Source: Clostridiaceae bacterium
Lineage (GTDB): Bacteria > Bacillota > Clostridia > DSM-8532
NCBI GenBank assembly: GCA_012727625.1
Contig: JAAYGP010000384.1
Span: 1-16,025 of the forward strand
Reading direction: 5' to 3'
Length of the DNA stretch: 16,025 nt
The translations under genes were made by a program, and so were the position numbers. Of the stretch, positions 1-7,694 are shown piece by piece; within the stretch, counting starts at the first letter, position 1, and every line of letters begins with the position of its first letter. The notes beneath the pieces were generated by a model. The model was not told where the DNA came from, ran no database searches, and was given only the letters and a program-made list of their open reading frames with translations.

Positions 1-1198
1 ACATTATGTAAACCGAACCCGGGTTAACAGGATAAAGAATCCCCGCTAAACCTGCTATAAGCATGCCGAATATGGACGACATAAGATTTGAAATTGAATA
101 TATTCCTGCTCTTGCCCTGCCTTCGGTGGTTATGGCAAGAGCCGCGTCCATAACAGATTTCAGAATTCCAAACCCCACTGACGTCATAACAGCTGCGGCA
201 ATGGCTGCTGTAAGGTTTTTCCCCGGTATGACAACAAGCAAAATGAGCCCTGTAATATTTACAACTGCTCCTGTTATTAGATTCAGAAAAATATTTATTC
301 TTTGCATTAAAGGATTTATTATTATCATGGCAAACAGCATTCCGGCGGAATAAAATGCTCCAAGCAGGGATATATCAGCCGGATCAAGGCTAGGGCCATC
401 AATGAAATAGGGGGCAAAATACAGGCTGTTGTTTGTGCCGATCATATAATAAACATAAAATATGACATTGGCAATCACTGTAATAAGGGCATGGGGATGT
501 ACAACCAGGTATTTATACGAGTTTGCATATGGCTTTACAATGTCTTTGACTGAAAAATTGCCACCGTTTCTTTTTTCAAGAATTTCAATACCGGCTTTGG
601 TTTCCTTTAAAAAATAATTTCTTACTGATATGAGTAGCGTCATGCTGATTCCTGAAAATATCAGGAAGAACCGTTCCGTTCTTACCAATCCAAACCTTTC
701 CACAAAAATACCGGCCACAGGTATAAAAACTCCGGCAGCTATGGTTATTATATTAAAGAGGTTGAATGCTATCATTCTCTGTTCGTCATCCGCATCCTCT
801 ATCATGACCAGATAGTAGGCAACGCTCATAACTTTATTTGCGCTATTCAGGATAATGGCAGCAAAGGCAAACCAGAAACTGCCGCTGACGGCATAAATAA
901 AAGGCGGTATTGCGGAGCTTAGCAGATCAAAAATAAATGTTGATTTTTTTCTTCCGAGGTTGTCCACCAAAGGCGCCGCGGCAACAGAAAACACAATTGA
1001 CGCGCCAAAACCTGCCGTCATTAAAAAACCCAGCTGGGAATCAGTCACACCATGAGCTTTCATATATAAACTCAGATAAAAAAAGTATATTGAATAGGGG
1101 ATTCCCCAAAGCGGGTGAAACGCAATGCAAACCCGGGCGTTTCCCTTAAGTTTCATTATGTAGTTTTTTACCGAATAAAATGGATTTTTTAATCTCAT
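1..1198 (-). CDS. MFS transporter, C-terminus off the left edge
   Basis: Major facilitator superfamily permease of the inner membrane; substrate unknown. About 399 residues are visible and the frame is open to base 1. MFS proteins usually have about 400-430 residues, so only a short C-terminal tail is missing. The chain is a series of hydrophobic segments with a motif-A-like loop between helices 2 and 3 at residues 74-86 (APLVDNLGRKK, with the D and GRKK of the family). I chose the ATG at 1198: an overlapping ATG at 1202 is in another frame and stops after 18 codons, and AAAGG lies just upstream. An in-frame ATG at 1156 is possible but would cut a basic N-terminal tail. It follows the AEC permease gene by 20 bases, so it is probably the last visible gene of the hydrolase-AEC-MFS operon. 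Family assignment is secure; substrate is not. Confidence 0.85.
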   Translation of the reverse strand, partial: MRLKNPFYSVKNYIMKLKGNARVCIAFHPLWGIPYSIYFFYLSLYMKAHGVTDSQLGFLMTAGFGASIVFSVAAAPLVDNLGRKKSTFIFDLLSSAIPPFIYAVSGSFWFAFAAIILNSANKVMSVAYYLVMIEDADDEQRMIAFNLFNIITIAAGVFIPVAGIFVERFGLVRTERFFLIFSGISMTLLISVRNYFLKETKAGIEILEKRNGGNFSVKDIVKPYANSYKYLVVHPHALITVIANVIFYVYYMIGTNNSLYFAPYFIDGPSLDPADISLLGAFYSAGMLFAMIIINPLMQRINIFLNLITGAVVNITGLILLVVIPGKNLTAAIAAAVMTSVGFGILKSVMDAALAITTEGRARAGIYSISNLMSSIFGMLIAGLAGILYPVNPGSVYIM

Positions 1199-1218
1199 TC
1201 ATACTCAACCTTTTTTTA

Positions 1219-2130
1219 TTACACAATCAAAGAAATAAGCGGAACGGTAATTATTGAAAACAGCGTGGATACAAATGTGGCTTTGTCCACAAGTTCCCTG
1301 TTCGCTTCATACTTTGCGGAAATAATTACAGCAACTGAGGCCACCGGCATAGCCGACACTATTACCGCTATTTGCCGTTCCATATCAGGCAGTTTTAATA
1401 CCTTTGCAATTAAAAACACAATGAAAGGTAAAACGATAAGCCTGATAAAGGATATCAAATATGCTCTTAAGCCTTTGAAAACTTCATTAAAGTCAAGCTC
1501 AGCCAATATCAGTCCTGCAACTACCATTCCAAGGGGCGACACTATCCGGGAAAGCATTTCTATTGTACGCGCAACTGGGTATGGAAGCCTCAGGGAGAAA
1601 AAATACAGCGCCAGCCCAACCGGAATAGCTATCACCGGAGGGTTAATAACACTTTTTATGTTTAAACCTGGTTTCTTTTTCATCGGACCGGCAATCGCAT
1701 TCACTCCATGGGTGCAGTATGCTATTCTTAGCACGATTGTGTAAATTGCCAGATAAAAAAGCATATCCTCACCATAAAGCTCTTCAATCACGGGAAAAGC
1801 CATAAAAGTAAAATTGGAATACATTATTGCAAATGTGGTTACGCCCGACGTGGCTGAATCTGCTTTCAATGCCGCATTCACAAACTTTGCGGCGCACCAC
1901 GATATTACTAATACGAGTACACTGACAACAACAAGCCTGAACGATGTAATGAGGCTTTCAGCAGTGAACGGAAACTGCATTGATTTTATTATTAAAGCCG
2001 GGTATGCGATATTAAACAGAAAAGAGGAAAGGTTTCCCGCAAACCCCTCATCAACTATTTTCAGTTTCCGCGCGGCAAACCCAATAAGAATCAGAAAAAA
2101 TAAAACAAGGGCAAGATATAATACTGTCAT
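1219..2130 (-). CDS. AEC-family (auxin efflux carrier-like) permease
   Basis: Ten-helix-type secondary transporter of the AEC/bile-arsenite-riboflavin superfamily (membrane transport protein family), 303 residues, the normal family length. The N-terminus (VLYLALVLFFLILIGFAARK) followed by a short amphipathic stretch and FNIAYPALIIKS is characteristic: the proline in the second hydrophobic segment is a family hallmark. Hydrophobic segments continue through to the C-terminal TLFSIITVPLISLIV. Known bacterial members export or import small organic acids or other anions, but the substrate cannot be read from sequence. The start ATG at 2130 overlaps the stop of the upstream hydrolase gene as ATGA (2127-2130), with GGAGG eight bases upstream inside that gene. 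Translational coupling to the hydrolase is therefore likely, and the two probably act on the same compound. Confidence 0.9.
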   Translation of the reverse strand: MTVLYLALVLFFLILIGFAARKLKIVDEGFAGNLSSFLFNIAYPALIIKSMQFPFTAESLITSFRLVVVSVLVLVISWCAAKFVNAALKADSATSGVTTFAIMYSNFTFMAFPVIEELYGEDMLFYLAIYTIVLRIAYCTHGVNAIAGPMKKKPGLNIKSVINPPVIAIPVGLALYFFSLRLPYPVARTIEMLSRIVSPLGMVVAGLILAELDFNEVFKGLRAYLISFIRLIVLPFIVFLIAKVLKLPDMERQIAVIVSAMPVASVAVIISAKYEANRELVDKATFVSTLFSIITVPLISLIV

Positions 2131-3122
2131 CTATGCCGCCTCCAAAAGTTGCTGATATCGGTGCTTAGTTTTTCAAAATCCAGGTTGTTTTCACGTATTA
2201 CCGCGGACAGCACATTCTCCGGAATGTTGTGCCTTTTTGCAAAAGCACAGCAAAGCACCGCACCAAGGGCAGCTATGGTGTCGGTATCGCCTCCTGCTGA
2301 TGCGCCCAGTCTTATGGCAAGCCATACATCATCCTTTGCATAAAGGAATATTCCGAACACCGCAGGGCAAATGTCTTCAGATTCAAGTCCTGTACCATAG
2401 ATGTTGTAAAGAAAATCAAGGAGCTCATCCCCGGTTTTAAAACCAGGTAATATTTCCTGCAAATATTTGATCCTGTCTGCAGACGAGGCAGCACACATTC
2501 TGTATGGCGCTTTTTCCATTCCTGTCTTTGCGCCGGTAAGAGCTGCTGCCGTTATTTCATCAGGGTCTGCGCCTTCAAAGGCTTTTTTCAGGGCAAAGGC
2601 ATATGCCATTGCCGCCTCAAGGGCTGTTGATGTGTTATGGGTGGATATCAGACAATTAAGCACATTATTTACAAGAGACTCCATATCATTTCCAGGGGTG
2701 CAGATAACCGCGGCGGGTGTTCTCATAATTCCCCCGCAGGTTGTACCGTTAATGCCCGTTTTGTGTGGATCCTCCCCCTCTTCTATTGATTTCAGTGCTT
2801 TAAGTGAGCTTGGCCCTATATACTTTATGCCCTCTGCGTCTGTTTCCTTTGCCCACCGCAGCAGGCAAAGGGCTGTCTCTTTTACATCGATTCTTCCCTT
2901 TTTACAATATTCATTTATAAGATAAACATTTTGTTCGGTATCGTCCGTCACAGACGCGAATTTCAGGTTACTGTGGGTTAAAGATTGCTCCGGTGGTATC
3001 AATCTGTCTACACTGCCGAATCTCTCCTTTATCTGCTGTCTTGTCATAAACTCTGTCGGCATTCCGGCCGCATCGCCGACAGCAAGCGATTCAAGCACAG
3101 ATTTTATTGTTTTTTGATTCAT
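2127..3122 (-). CDS. ADP-ribosylglycohydrolase family protein (DraG-like)
   Basis: Binuclear-metal hydrolase of the ADP-ribosylglycohydrolase (ARH/DraG) family, 331 residues. Family motifs are intact: GDAAGMPTEF near residues 16-25, VTDDTEQ at 58-64 with the metal-binding D60, D61 and T62, CGGIMRTPAAV at 129-139, STH at 160-162, and the C-terminal AGGDTDTIAA at 276-285. This predicts an active magnesium centre cleaving an N- or O-glycosidic bond to ribose. Start ATG at 3122 with AGGTGAT about nine bases upstream. The gene heads an operon with an AEC permease (4-base overlap) and an MFS transporter. No nitrogenase, ADP-ribosyltransferase, toxin or macrodomain gene is nearby, so a small ribosylated metabolite seems a likelier substrate than a modified protein. 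Some family members act on other small molecules, so the specific reaction is open. Confidence 0.9.
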   Translation of the reverse strand: MNQKTIKSVLESLAVGDAAGMPTEFMTRQQIKERFGSVDRLIPPEQSLTHSNLKFASVTDDTEQNVYLINEYCKKGRIDVKETALCLLRWAKETDAEGIKYIGPSSLKALKSIEEGEDPHKTGINGTTCGGIMRTPAAVICTPGNDMESLVNNVLNCLISTHNTSTALEAAMAYAFALKKAFEGADPDEITAAALTGAKTGMEKAPYRMCAASSADRIKYLQEILPGFKTGDELLDFLYNIYGTGLESEDICPAVFGIFLYAKDDVWLAIRLGASAGGDTDTIAALGAVLCCAFAKRHNIPENVLSAVIRENNLDFEKLSTDISNFWRRHR

Positions 3123-3483
3123 AATATTACATCACCTTTTCCAGCTGCATAATCAAATTATCCCGTAACAAACGCAACTCCTGCTGTTGGCTGCCATCAT
3201 TAAGTTGGCCACCCTGGCGCCATGACCCGTAACTTATGCGTTTTAAGTGATAAACTGCCTGAAGTATCACCGGAAACTCCTGTATGCAGTGTTTTGTCAG
3301 ATTTTTCGAATCTGTAAAGGGGTGAACATTCAAAACATGGTGTCACACGTTTTATCAGCTTCACAATACCCCCACTTTTGAATGTGGGGGCTGTGATGTA
3401 AAACTTTTTATTCTTCCATTGTTGTTCTTTTATAAGGTCCTGTTAAGGCAGCTTTAACAAATTTAAAGCCATTTCAATATTTA
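3123..3483. other. 361-bp intergenic gap with possible mobile-element remnant
   Basis: Longest non-coding stretch in the window, between the TIM-barrel isomerase gene and the hydrolase operon. It holds a GC-rich hairpin at 3361-3396. On the minus strand it holds a weak 68-codon frame from a TTG (3333) to a stop at 3127. A second, overlapping frame (beginning VTPCFECSPLYRF) stays open from about 3345 and ends in a double stop near 3210. Neither resembles a protein I recognise, and neither has a convincing ribosome site at its start. The segment GGTGGCCAACTTAATGATGG (minus strand) is reminiscent of tandem motifs in ends of IS21-type elements, but I could not find an intact end. The promoter of the hydrolase operon must lie here too; I could not place it. 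Confidence 0.45.
3361..3396. repeat. GC-rich inverted repeat (hairpin)
   Basis: CCCCCAC (3369-3375) and GTGGGGG (3384-3390) pair around an eight-base loop, and outer TCACA (3361-3365) pairs with TGTGA (3392-3396) across an asymmetric internal loop. There is no clean T-run immediately after it on either strand, so it is not a standard intrinsic terminator, although it sits 88 bases past the isomerase stop. Hairpins of this kind also occur at subterminal ends of IS200/IS605-type elements; no transposase is present here. Confidence 0.55.
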
Positions 3484-4269
3484 TCAGCTCTCGATTAAGT
3501 TTTTTATAAAATCGTAAGCTTCTTTCAGACGGTTTTCTGTGTCTTCAAGATAATACCTGTATGAGGGCTCCAGTGTATAGTAACCATCATATTCAATCCG
3601 GGAAAGCGCTGATTTTACATCTTTCCAGTTTATGCTTCCCTGTCCGGCAGGAAGGTGCTTCATGTCGTCCTTGTAATCGCTTAAATGCAAGTGTATGGGT
3701 TTTACCGTTTTTATAAATTCCGCCGGGTCCTGGAACGCCTCACACGCTTCTGTTGTATCCACCATAGGATATATCGCAGGATGGCCTTTAAAAGAAGAAA
3801 TATATTTCAAAAGCCCCTCTCCTGTTTTTCCGTCACCTTTCGGCGAATTCTCCATCGCAAGCCTGACATTGTTTTCATAACACAGATCAGCAAGATAAAC
3901 AATGTTTTTAATTATTGGCGGCTCCAGCAAAGCCCTGTGCTTTTCCGCAGGGGGGATGTTGGGGTGAACAACAAGCACCTCAGCCCCAAGCCTTGTACAC
4001 AGTCTCACAATATCCTTTGCGAACCTGTGTCCATCCTCACTCATTGAAGGATGTGAAGTATACAACATTGCAAACATTGCCAGCGGATAATGGATAGAGC
4101 TGATTTTAACTCCTGTTTTTATTGCCTTATCCGCAAACTCGTCCGTTATGTCTGAAAATGCCTGGGGCATGAGTTCCGCATACTTGAATCCGGCGTTTTT
4201 TATAAGGCCCAGCGCTGCATCCGATTCCAACGGATAAAGCGCAGCGGTTGAAAACGCGTATCTGTCCAT
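3484..4269 (-). CDS. Xylose-isomerase-like TIM-barrel sugar isomerase/epimerase
   Basis: 261-residue cytoplasmic enzyme of the AP-endonuclease-2/xylose isomerase-like superfamily, typical length for sugar-phosphate isomerases/epimerases. The expected divalent-metal ligands sit at strand ends: E140 in LAMENSP, D171 in PMVDTTEA, a histidine of HLHLSDY (H193 or H195) and E234 in YTLEPSY. VVHPN (100-104) is another family signature. The reaction is probably aldose-ketose isomerisation or C2/C3 epimerisation of a sugar or sugar acid; the substrate is unknown. Start ATG at 4269 has a strong GGGGGGTG upstream. It follows the binding-protein gene by 49 bases, so it is probably the last gene of the ABC-transporter operon and acts on the imported sugar or its oxidised product. 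An endonuclease role is unlikely in this context. Confidence 0.85.
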   Translation of the reverse strand: MDRYAFSTAALYPLESDAALGLIKNAGFKYAELMPQAFSDITDEFADKAIKTGVKISSIHYPLAMFAMLYTSHPSMSEDGHRFAKDIVRLCTRLGAEVLVVHPNIPPAEKHRALLEPPIIKNIVYLADLCYENNVRLAMENSPKGDGKTGEGLLKYISSFKGHPAIYPMVDTTEACEAFQDPAEFIKTVKPIHLHLSDYKDDMKHLPAGQGSINWKDVKSALSRIEYDGYYTLEPSYRYYLEDTENRLKEAYDFIKNLIES

Positions 4270-4318
4270 TTATTCACCCCCCTTTTTTACCGCGCAAACA
4301 GAGATTTTGTGTGGATTA

Positions 4319-5683
4319 TCAGCTGTCTGCCTCAATTTCCCTTGCCAGTTCATTGGCGGCTTCTTCCAGTGCTTCCTTTGGACTTAAAACATTCTTTTCA
4401 ATTTTCTCAATGGTGCTTGTAAGTATCATGTCCATTGTTCCCATTTGTTCAAAATGCCAGTATGACCAGCTGTATTCCATTTGGTCAAAGGCTATTTTAT
4501 ACATTGGATTTTCGCTTAAAGCTTTTTTGGCCACGTCAAGCTCCAGGCCTGATCTTCTTATGGGCAGATAACCGGTTTTCAGGGCAAATTCCGTCTGATT
4601 TTTAGCATCCACCAGATACTTAAGCAATTCCCAGGATGCGTAGTCTTCCTTTTCATTCTTGTTGAACATTACAAGAACATTACCACCAAGAGCAACAGAC
4701 TTCTTTTTAAAGTATGGCATCGGAAATGCGCCAACTTTAACTCCATCTTCTGTAACCCACCTGCTTATACGGTTTGATGATGAAACTATAAACGCGCAAT
4801 TCCCGGCCAGGAATGTCTTTTCCGCATTGGCGTGCTGGGCCGCGGGCATCACTTTTTCGTCTATCATCTTTTTCCACCATGTTGCAACTTCCACAGCACT
4901 TTCCTCCGCAAACGCGGGAGTAACTTTGAAATTGCTGTCAACATTAACAACCGGATTTTCATTCTGGTTCAGCATTGTTTTAAATAACCAGGGCACATCC
5001 CTTACCTCAAAACCCCAGAATTCGTTCACATTGTTAATGTTTCCCTTTTCCTGCGCGGTTTTTGCCAGCCGGTACAAATCCTCCCATGTTTCAGGCGGGT
5101 TGTTTATATCAATGCCTGCCTTTTCAAGGATATCCCTGTTGTAATAGAGTATTGGCGTTGAAATACCATAAGGAAGCGCACACACCTTGCCTTTGTATTT
5201 ACTGTAATCCCATCCGCTTTCAAAAAAATCGTCCCTGTCAAAGTCCGGCTCATTTATTTTTTCTTCAATGAAATAATTTTCCCTTGCTCCTGTAAAAAGA
5301 GGGCCTGCGGACATTAAAGCAACATTGGGCTCAGTCCCGGAAGTAAGAGCGGCGCTTACCTTTGTTGCCGTGTCAGCGTAACTGCCTGAATAAGAAAGCT
5401 CAATTTCTATCTGATTGTTTTCAGAAGCAAACTTTTCAACCAGTTCCTTGAATGCTTCCCCGCTTGCCCCTGAAACAGCGTACCAAACGCTTATTTTAAC
5501 CTTTTCACCGGGCGCAAGAACTTCTTTTTTCTCTGTAGTTCCCTGTGTTGTCGGCGCTACTACAGTCTGAGGCAGGGAGGTCGTTGTGGTTACTGTCTCC
5601 CGGGGTACACAGGCAGCACACAGCCCCAGCATCATAGTTAATATTATACCGATTCCAAGGATACGTATAAATTTCTGTTTCAT
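4319..5683 (-). CDS. CUT1 sugar ABC transporter substrate-binding lipoprotein, UgpB-like
   Basis: 454-residue extracytoplasmic binding protein (family 1). The N-terminus has basic residues, a hydrophobic core to about residue 21 and LCAAC, predicting lipidation at C25 (C at -3 is unusual). A Thr-rich linker of about 30 residues follows before the fold begins at KISVWYAVSGASGE. Blocks such as PYGISTPILYYNRD, NNPPETWEDLY, EKTFLAGNCAF and KTGYLPIRRSG closely match what I remember of Escherichia coli UgpB, the glycerol-3-phosphate/glycerophosphodiester-binding protein, and are less like maltose- or xylose-binding proteins. UgpB-like proteins bind varied ligands, so the substrate is inferred only loosely. 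Start ATG at 5683 with AAAGGAGG upstream. It lies 68 bases after the MalG-like permease gene; having the binding protein after both permeases is not the commonest order. No ABC ATPase is encoded in the window. Confidence 0.92.
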   Translation of the reverse strand: MKQKFIRILGIGIILTMMLGLCAACVPRETVTTTTSLPQTVVAPTTQGTTEKKEVLAPGEKVKISVWYAVSGASGEAFKELVEKFASENNQIEIELSYSGSYADTATKVSAALTSGTEPNVALMSAGPLFTGARENYFIEEKINEPDFDRDDFFESGWDYSKYKGKVCALPYGISTPILYYNRDILEKAGIDINNPPETWEDLYRLAKTAQEKGNINNVNEFWGFEVRDVPWLFKTMLNQNENPVVNVDSNFKVTPAFAEESAVEVATWWKKMIDEKVMPAAQHANAEKTFLAGNCAFIVSSSNRISRWVTEDGVKVGAFPMPYFKKKSVALGGNVLVMFNKNEKEDYASWELLKYLVDAKNQTEFALKTGYLPIRRSGLELDVAKKALSENPMYKIAFDQMEYSWSYWHFEQMGTMDMILTSTIEKIEKNVLSPKEALEEAANELAREIEADS

Positions 5684-5725
5684 TATTAAAACCTCCTTTA
5701 ATATATTCTTTTATTTTTATTTTGA

Positions 5726-5743
5726 CGGAACTGTTTTGTCCCG
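5726..5743 (-). other. Small intercistronic stem-loop before the binding-protein gene
   Basis: In the minus-strand transcript CGGGAC (from 5743) pairs with GUUCCG (to 5726) around the loop AAAACA. One pair is G-U, so the stem is perfect only in RNA of the coding strand. It is followed by an A-rich tract, not U-rich, so it is not an intrinsic terminator. It lies in the 68-base gap between permease and binding-protein genes, where stem-loops can protect the binding-protein mRNA from exonucleases. With six pairs, chance is possible. Confidence 0.35.
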
Positions 5744-5751
5744 GCAGAATA

Positions 5752-6579
5752 CTAAGCTTTTAAACCTGTAAGCGTAAGCGAGCGAACAAATTGTTTTTCA
5801 GTAAAAATGTAAACGATTAGTATCGGTATGATAGCCATTAATGAGGCAGCCATCATTAACTGGTATTCTGATGAAGTTTCCTGAACCAGATACTTAAGCC
5901 CGATAGGCAGAGTCCTGAGCTCTGTTTTGTTGGTTACAATCAAAGGCCATGTATAACTTCTCCAGTGACTTAAAAACGCAAACAGCATTGCTGTGCTTAT
6001 GGCTGTTGTGGCATTAGGAAGCATAATTCTTGAAAGCATTGAATAATAGCCACAGCCATCAATCTTTGCGGCATCAAGCAGCTCATTGGGAACACTGACG
6101 AAAAATGAATATATCAGTATTGTAGTAAACGCACCGGAAATCTGTGGCAGTATGATGCCCGCGTAAGTGTCAACAAGCTTAAGTGAGCTTACTACTACAA
6201 ATAAGGGTATCATTGTAACCACAGCAGGAATAAACATGCTGCTCTGAATAAAAGCAAAGACTTTGCCGCTGCCCGGAAATTTTAGTTTTGCCAGGGCGTA
6301 TGCGGCAGTAACAGAAATAAATATCTGCAGGAAAGTCTGACACACGGAGGTAAATATGCTATTTGCATAATATCTCCAAAACGGTATTTTGTTGAACACT
6401 TCATTGAAATTGTCAAATTTGAAACTGCTGGGAATCCATTTCGGAGGGTACGCATATACATCAGCCGGAGTCTTGAATGCCGACAGTACCATCCATACAA
6501 AAGGGAACAGCATCAAAGCGGAGCCGGCGGCGAGAAATATAAAAGCCGGTATGTTATAGCGTTTAAGCTTTCTTTTCAT
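5752..6579 (-). CDS. CUT1 sugar ABC transporter permease, MalG/UgpE type
   Basis: Inner-membrane permease subunit of the binding-protein-dependent transporter, about 275 residues with the usual six-helix pattern. The MalG-type cytoplasmic N-terminus precedes the first helix (FIFLAAGSALMLFPFVWMVL), followed by FKTPADVYAYPP and a membrane core. The EAA loop that contacts the ATPase is at about residues 166-187 (NELLDAAKIDG...RIMLP). I start it at ATG 6579 rather than the in-frame GTG at 6591, because AGAGGTGAT (6587-6595) is an ideal ribosome site for the ATG and the GTG is part of that site. The site also overlaps the stop codon of the upstream permease (15-base gap between the genes), so the two permeases are almost certainly co-translated and form a heterodimer. 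Confidence 0.92.
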   Translation of the reverse strand: MKRKLKRYNIPAFIFLAAGSALMLFPFVWMVLSAFKTPADVYAYPPKWIPSSFKFDNFNEVFNKIPFWRYYANSIFTSVCQTFLQIFISVTAAYALAKLKFPGSGKVFAFIQSSMFIPAVVTMIPLFVVVSSLKLVDTYAGIILPQISGAFTTILIYSFFVSVPNELLDAAKIDGCGYYSMLSRIMLPNATTAISTAMLFAFLSHWRSYTWPLIVTNKTELRTLPIGLKYLVQETSSEYQLMMAASLMAIIPILIVYIFTEKQFVRSLTLTGLKA

Positions 6580-6586
6580 TATATAT

Positions 6587-6595
6587 ATCACCTCT
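6587..6595 (-). promoter_or_regulatory. Ribosome binding site deciding the MalG-type permease start
   Basis: AGAGGTGAT on the minus strand, with its core about nine bases upstream of the ATG at 6579. It contains the GTG (6591) that would otherwise extend the frame by four codons and touches the stop codon of the preceding permease. Confidence 0.75.
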
Positions 6596-7503
6596 CACTC
6601 ATAATGGACTGTCTTGCGGCTTATGTTTTTTTGCAGAACGGTCAGAATAAATACTATTGCAAAAAGTATCAGGGCTGCAGCCGAACCTCTGCCCATTCTG
6701 CCGTTTGTGAAAGCCTGCTGGTAGACATAAACCACAAGAAGCATCGTCGAATTAAGCGGGCCGCCACCCGGTGTCATCACGTTTATTTCAGTAAAAACCT
6801 TAAAGGAATTAATAATACCCATCATTATTACAAAAGAAGCAATGGGTGACAGCAAGGGCAGCTTAACCCTGAAGAATGCCTGTTTGCTGTTGGCTCCGTC
6901 AATATAGGCGGCTTCCATATATGAATCAGGTATGTTCTGTAATCCTGCGAGAAAAAGTACTATATTGTAACCAAGTCCTTTCCAGACAGAAAACAGCCCA
7001 ATTGAAAGCAATGCAGTGTTTTCATGGTAAAGCCATTGAAGCTTCGGTAATCCGAAAAATGTAAGTATCTGATTAAAAGGACCGATACCGGGATCATAAA
7101 ACCAAATCCATATTAAGCTTGATGCAACTATGGGCACTACAACCGGGGCAAAATATATTGTTCGAAGCATGCGTTTGAGAGGAATGTAAGAGTCAAGCAA
7201 CACCGCTATAAAAAGTGACAGCACCAGGTCAAGGCTCAGCTTGAAGGCAGAATACGTGAAAGTGTTGACTATTGCTTTGCCGAATGTCTTATCCGTGAAC
7301 AGGTATTCAAAATTCTTAAGTCCTATGTAGTTCCTGACTCCTGTTGCCAGATTCCAGTTTGTAAAACTCATGGTAATAACCTGTATAACAGGCAGAACAA
7401 ACAGGAAGATCATCGTTACAATCGTTGGCAAAAGGAATACCGCCGCAGCAACAGTCTGAGCAGTTTCATAGCTTCTTCCGTTCAGAACATACTTTCTTAC
7501 CAT
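6595..7503 (-). CDS. CUT1 sugar ABC transporter permease, MalF/UgpA type
   Basis: 302-residue inner-membrane permease, first gene of the transporter operon. The first helix (FLLPTIVTMIFLFVLPVIQV) and the following SFTNW are typical of the MalF/UgpA half. The EAA loop is at about residues 194-218 (DSYMEAAYIDGA...VKLPLLSP). It pairs with the MalG-type permease encoded next. ATP hydrolysis would need a shared MsiK/UgpC-type ATPase encoded elsewhere, which is common for Gram-positive CUT1 systems. Start ATG at 7503 with AAGGAG about ten bases upstream. The 191-base gap before it, carrying an operator-like box, suggests the operon permease-permease-binding protein-isomerase has its own promoter. 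Confidence 0.92.
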   Translation of the reverse strand: MVRKYVLNGRSYETAQTVAAAVFLLPTIVTMIFLFVLPVIQVITMSFTNWNLATGVRNYIGLKNFEYLFTDKTFGKAIVNTFTYSAFKLSLDLVLSLFIAVLLDSYIPLKRMLRTIYFAPVVVPIVASSLIWIWFYDPGIGPFNQILTFFGLPKLQWLYHENTALLSIGLFSVWKGLGYNIVLFLAGLQNIPDSYMEAAYIDGANSKQAFFRVKLPLLSPIASFVIMMGIINSFKVFTEINVMTPGGGPLNSTMLLVVYVYQQAFTNGRMGRGSAAALILFAIVFILTVLQKNISRKTVHYE

Positions 7504-7545
7504 TGAATCTCAACTCCTTAAACTTATAACAGGATCATTATGTTC

Positions 7546-7556
7546 TTTACGTTGGC
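7546..7556 (-). promoter_or_regulatory. Candidate operator box upstream of the ABC operon
   Basis: GCCAACGTAAA on the minus strand, 43 bases upstream of the first permease's ATG. The identical 11 bases occur upstream of the SorC regulator gene at 10740-10750. Here a -10-like CATAAT (7542-7537) follows three bases downstream of the box; I found no good -35 element. The identity and position suggest a binding site for the SorC regulator, or a shared promoter element. Nothing else notable was seen in the rest of the 7504-7694 gap. Confidence 0.5.
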
Positions 7557-7694
7557 ATTAATGGTTTTTAATCAAGGTAAAATAATGTCTTAAGAAATGC
7601 ACATTCTGTCCGCTAACTGATGCCCGCTAAATCGCGTTTTTTATTGGCATGGCTTCTTCTTAGAGCTTTCTGCCTGTTTATATATAATAAAAAC

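Noticed and set aside
1265..2155. Long open frames on the plus strand opposite the AEC permease gene
   Set aside because: They are antisense shadows of a clear membrane protein with good family motifs and ribosome site; the plus-strand translations show no domain and lack ribosome sites.
3127..3333. 68-codon minus-strand frame starting at TTG
   Set aside because: Non-ATG start with no convincing ribosome site, no recognisable family, and it lies in a gap that looks decayed. Kept only as part of the intergenic description.
3361..3396. Hairpin as an intrinsic terminator of the isomerase operon
   Set aside because: No T-run directly follows on the coding strand and the stem is interrupted by an asymmetric loop, so I list it as an inverted repeat only.
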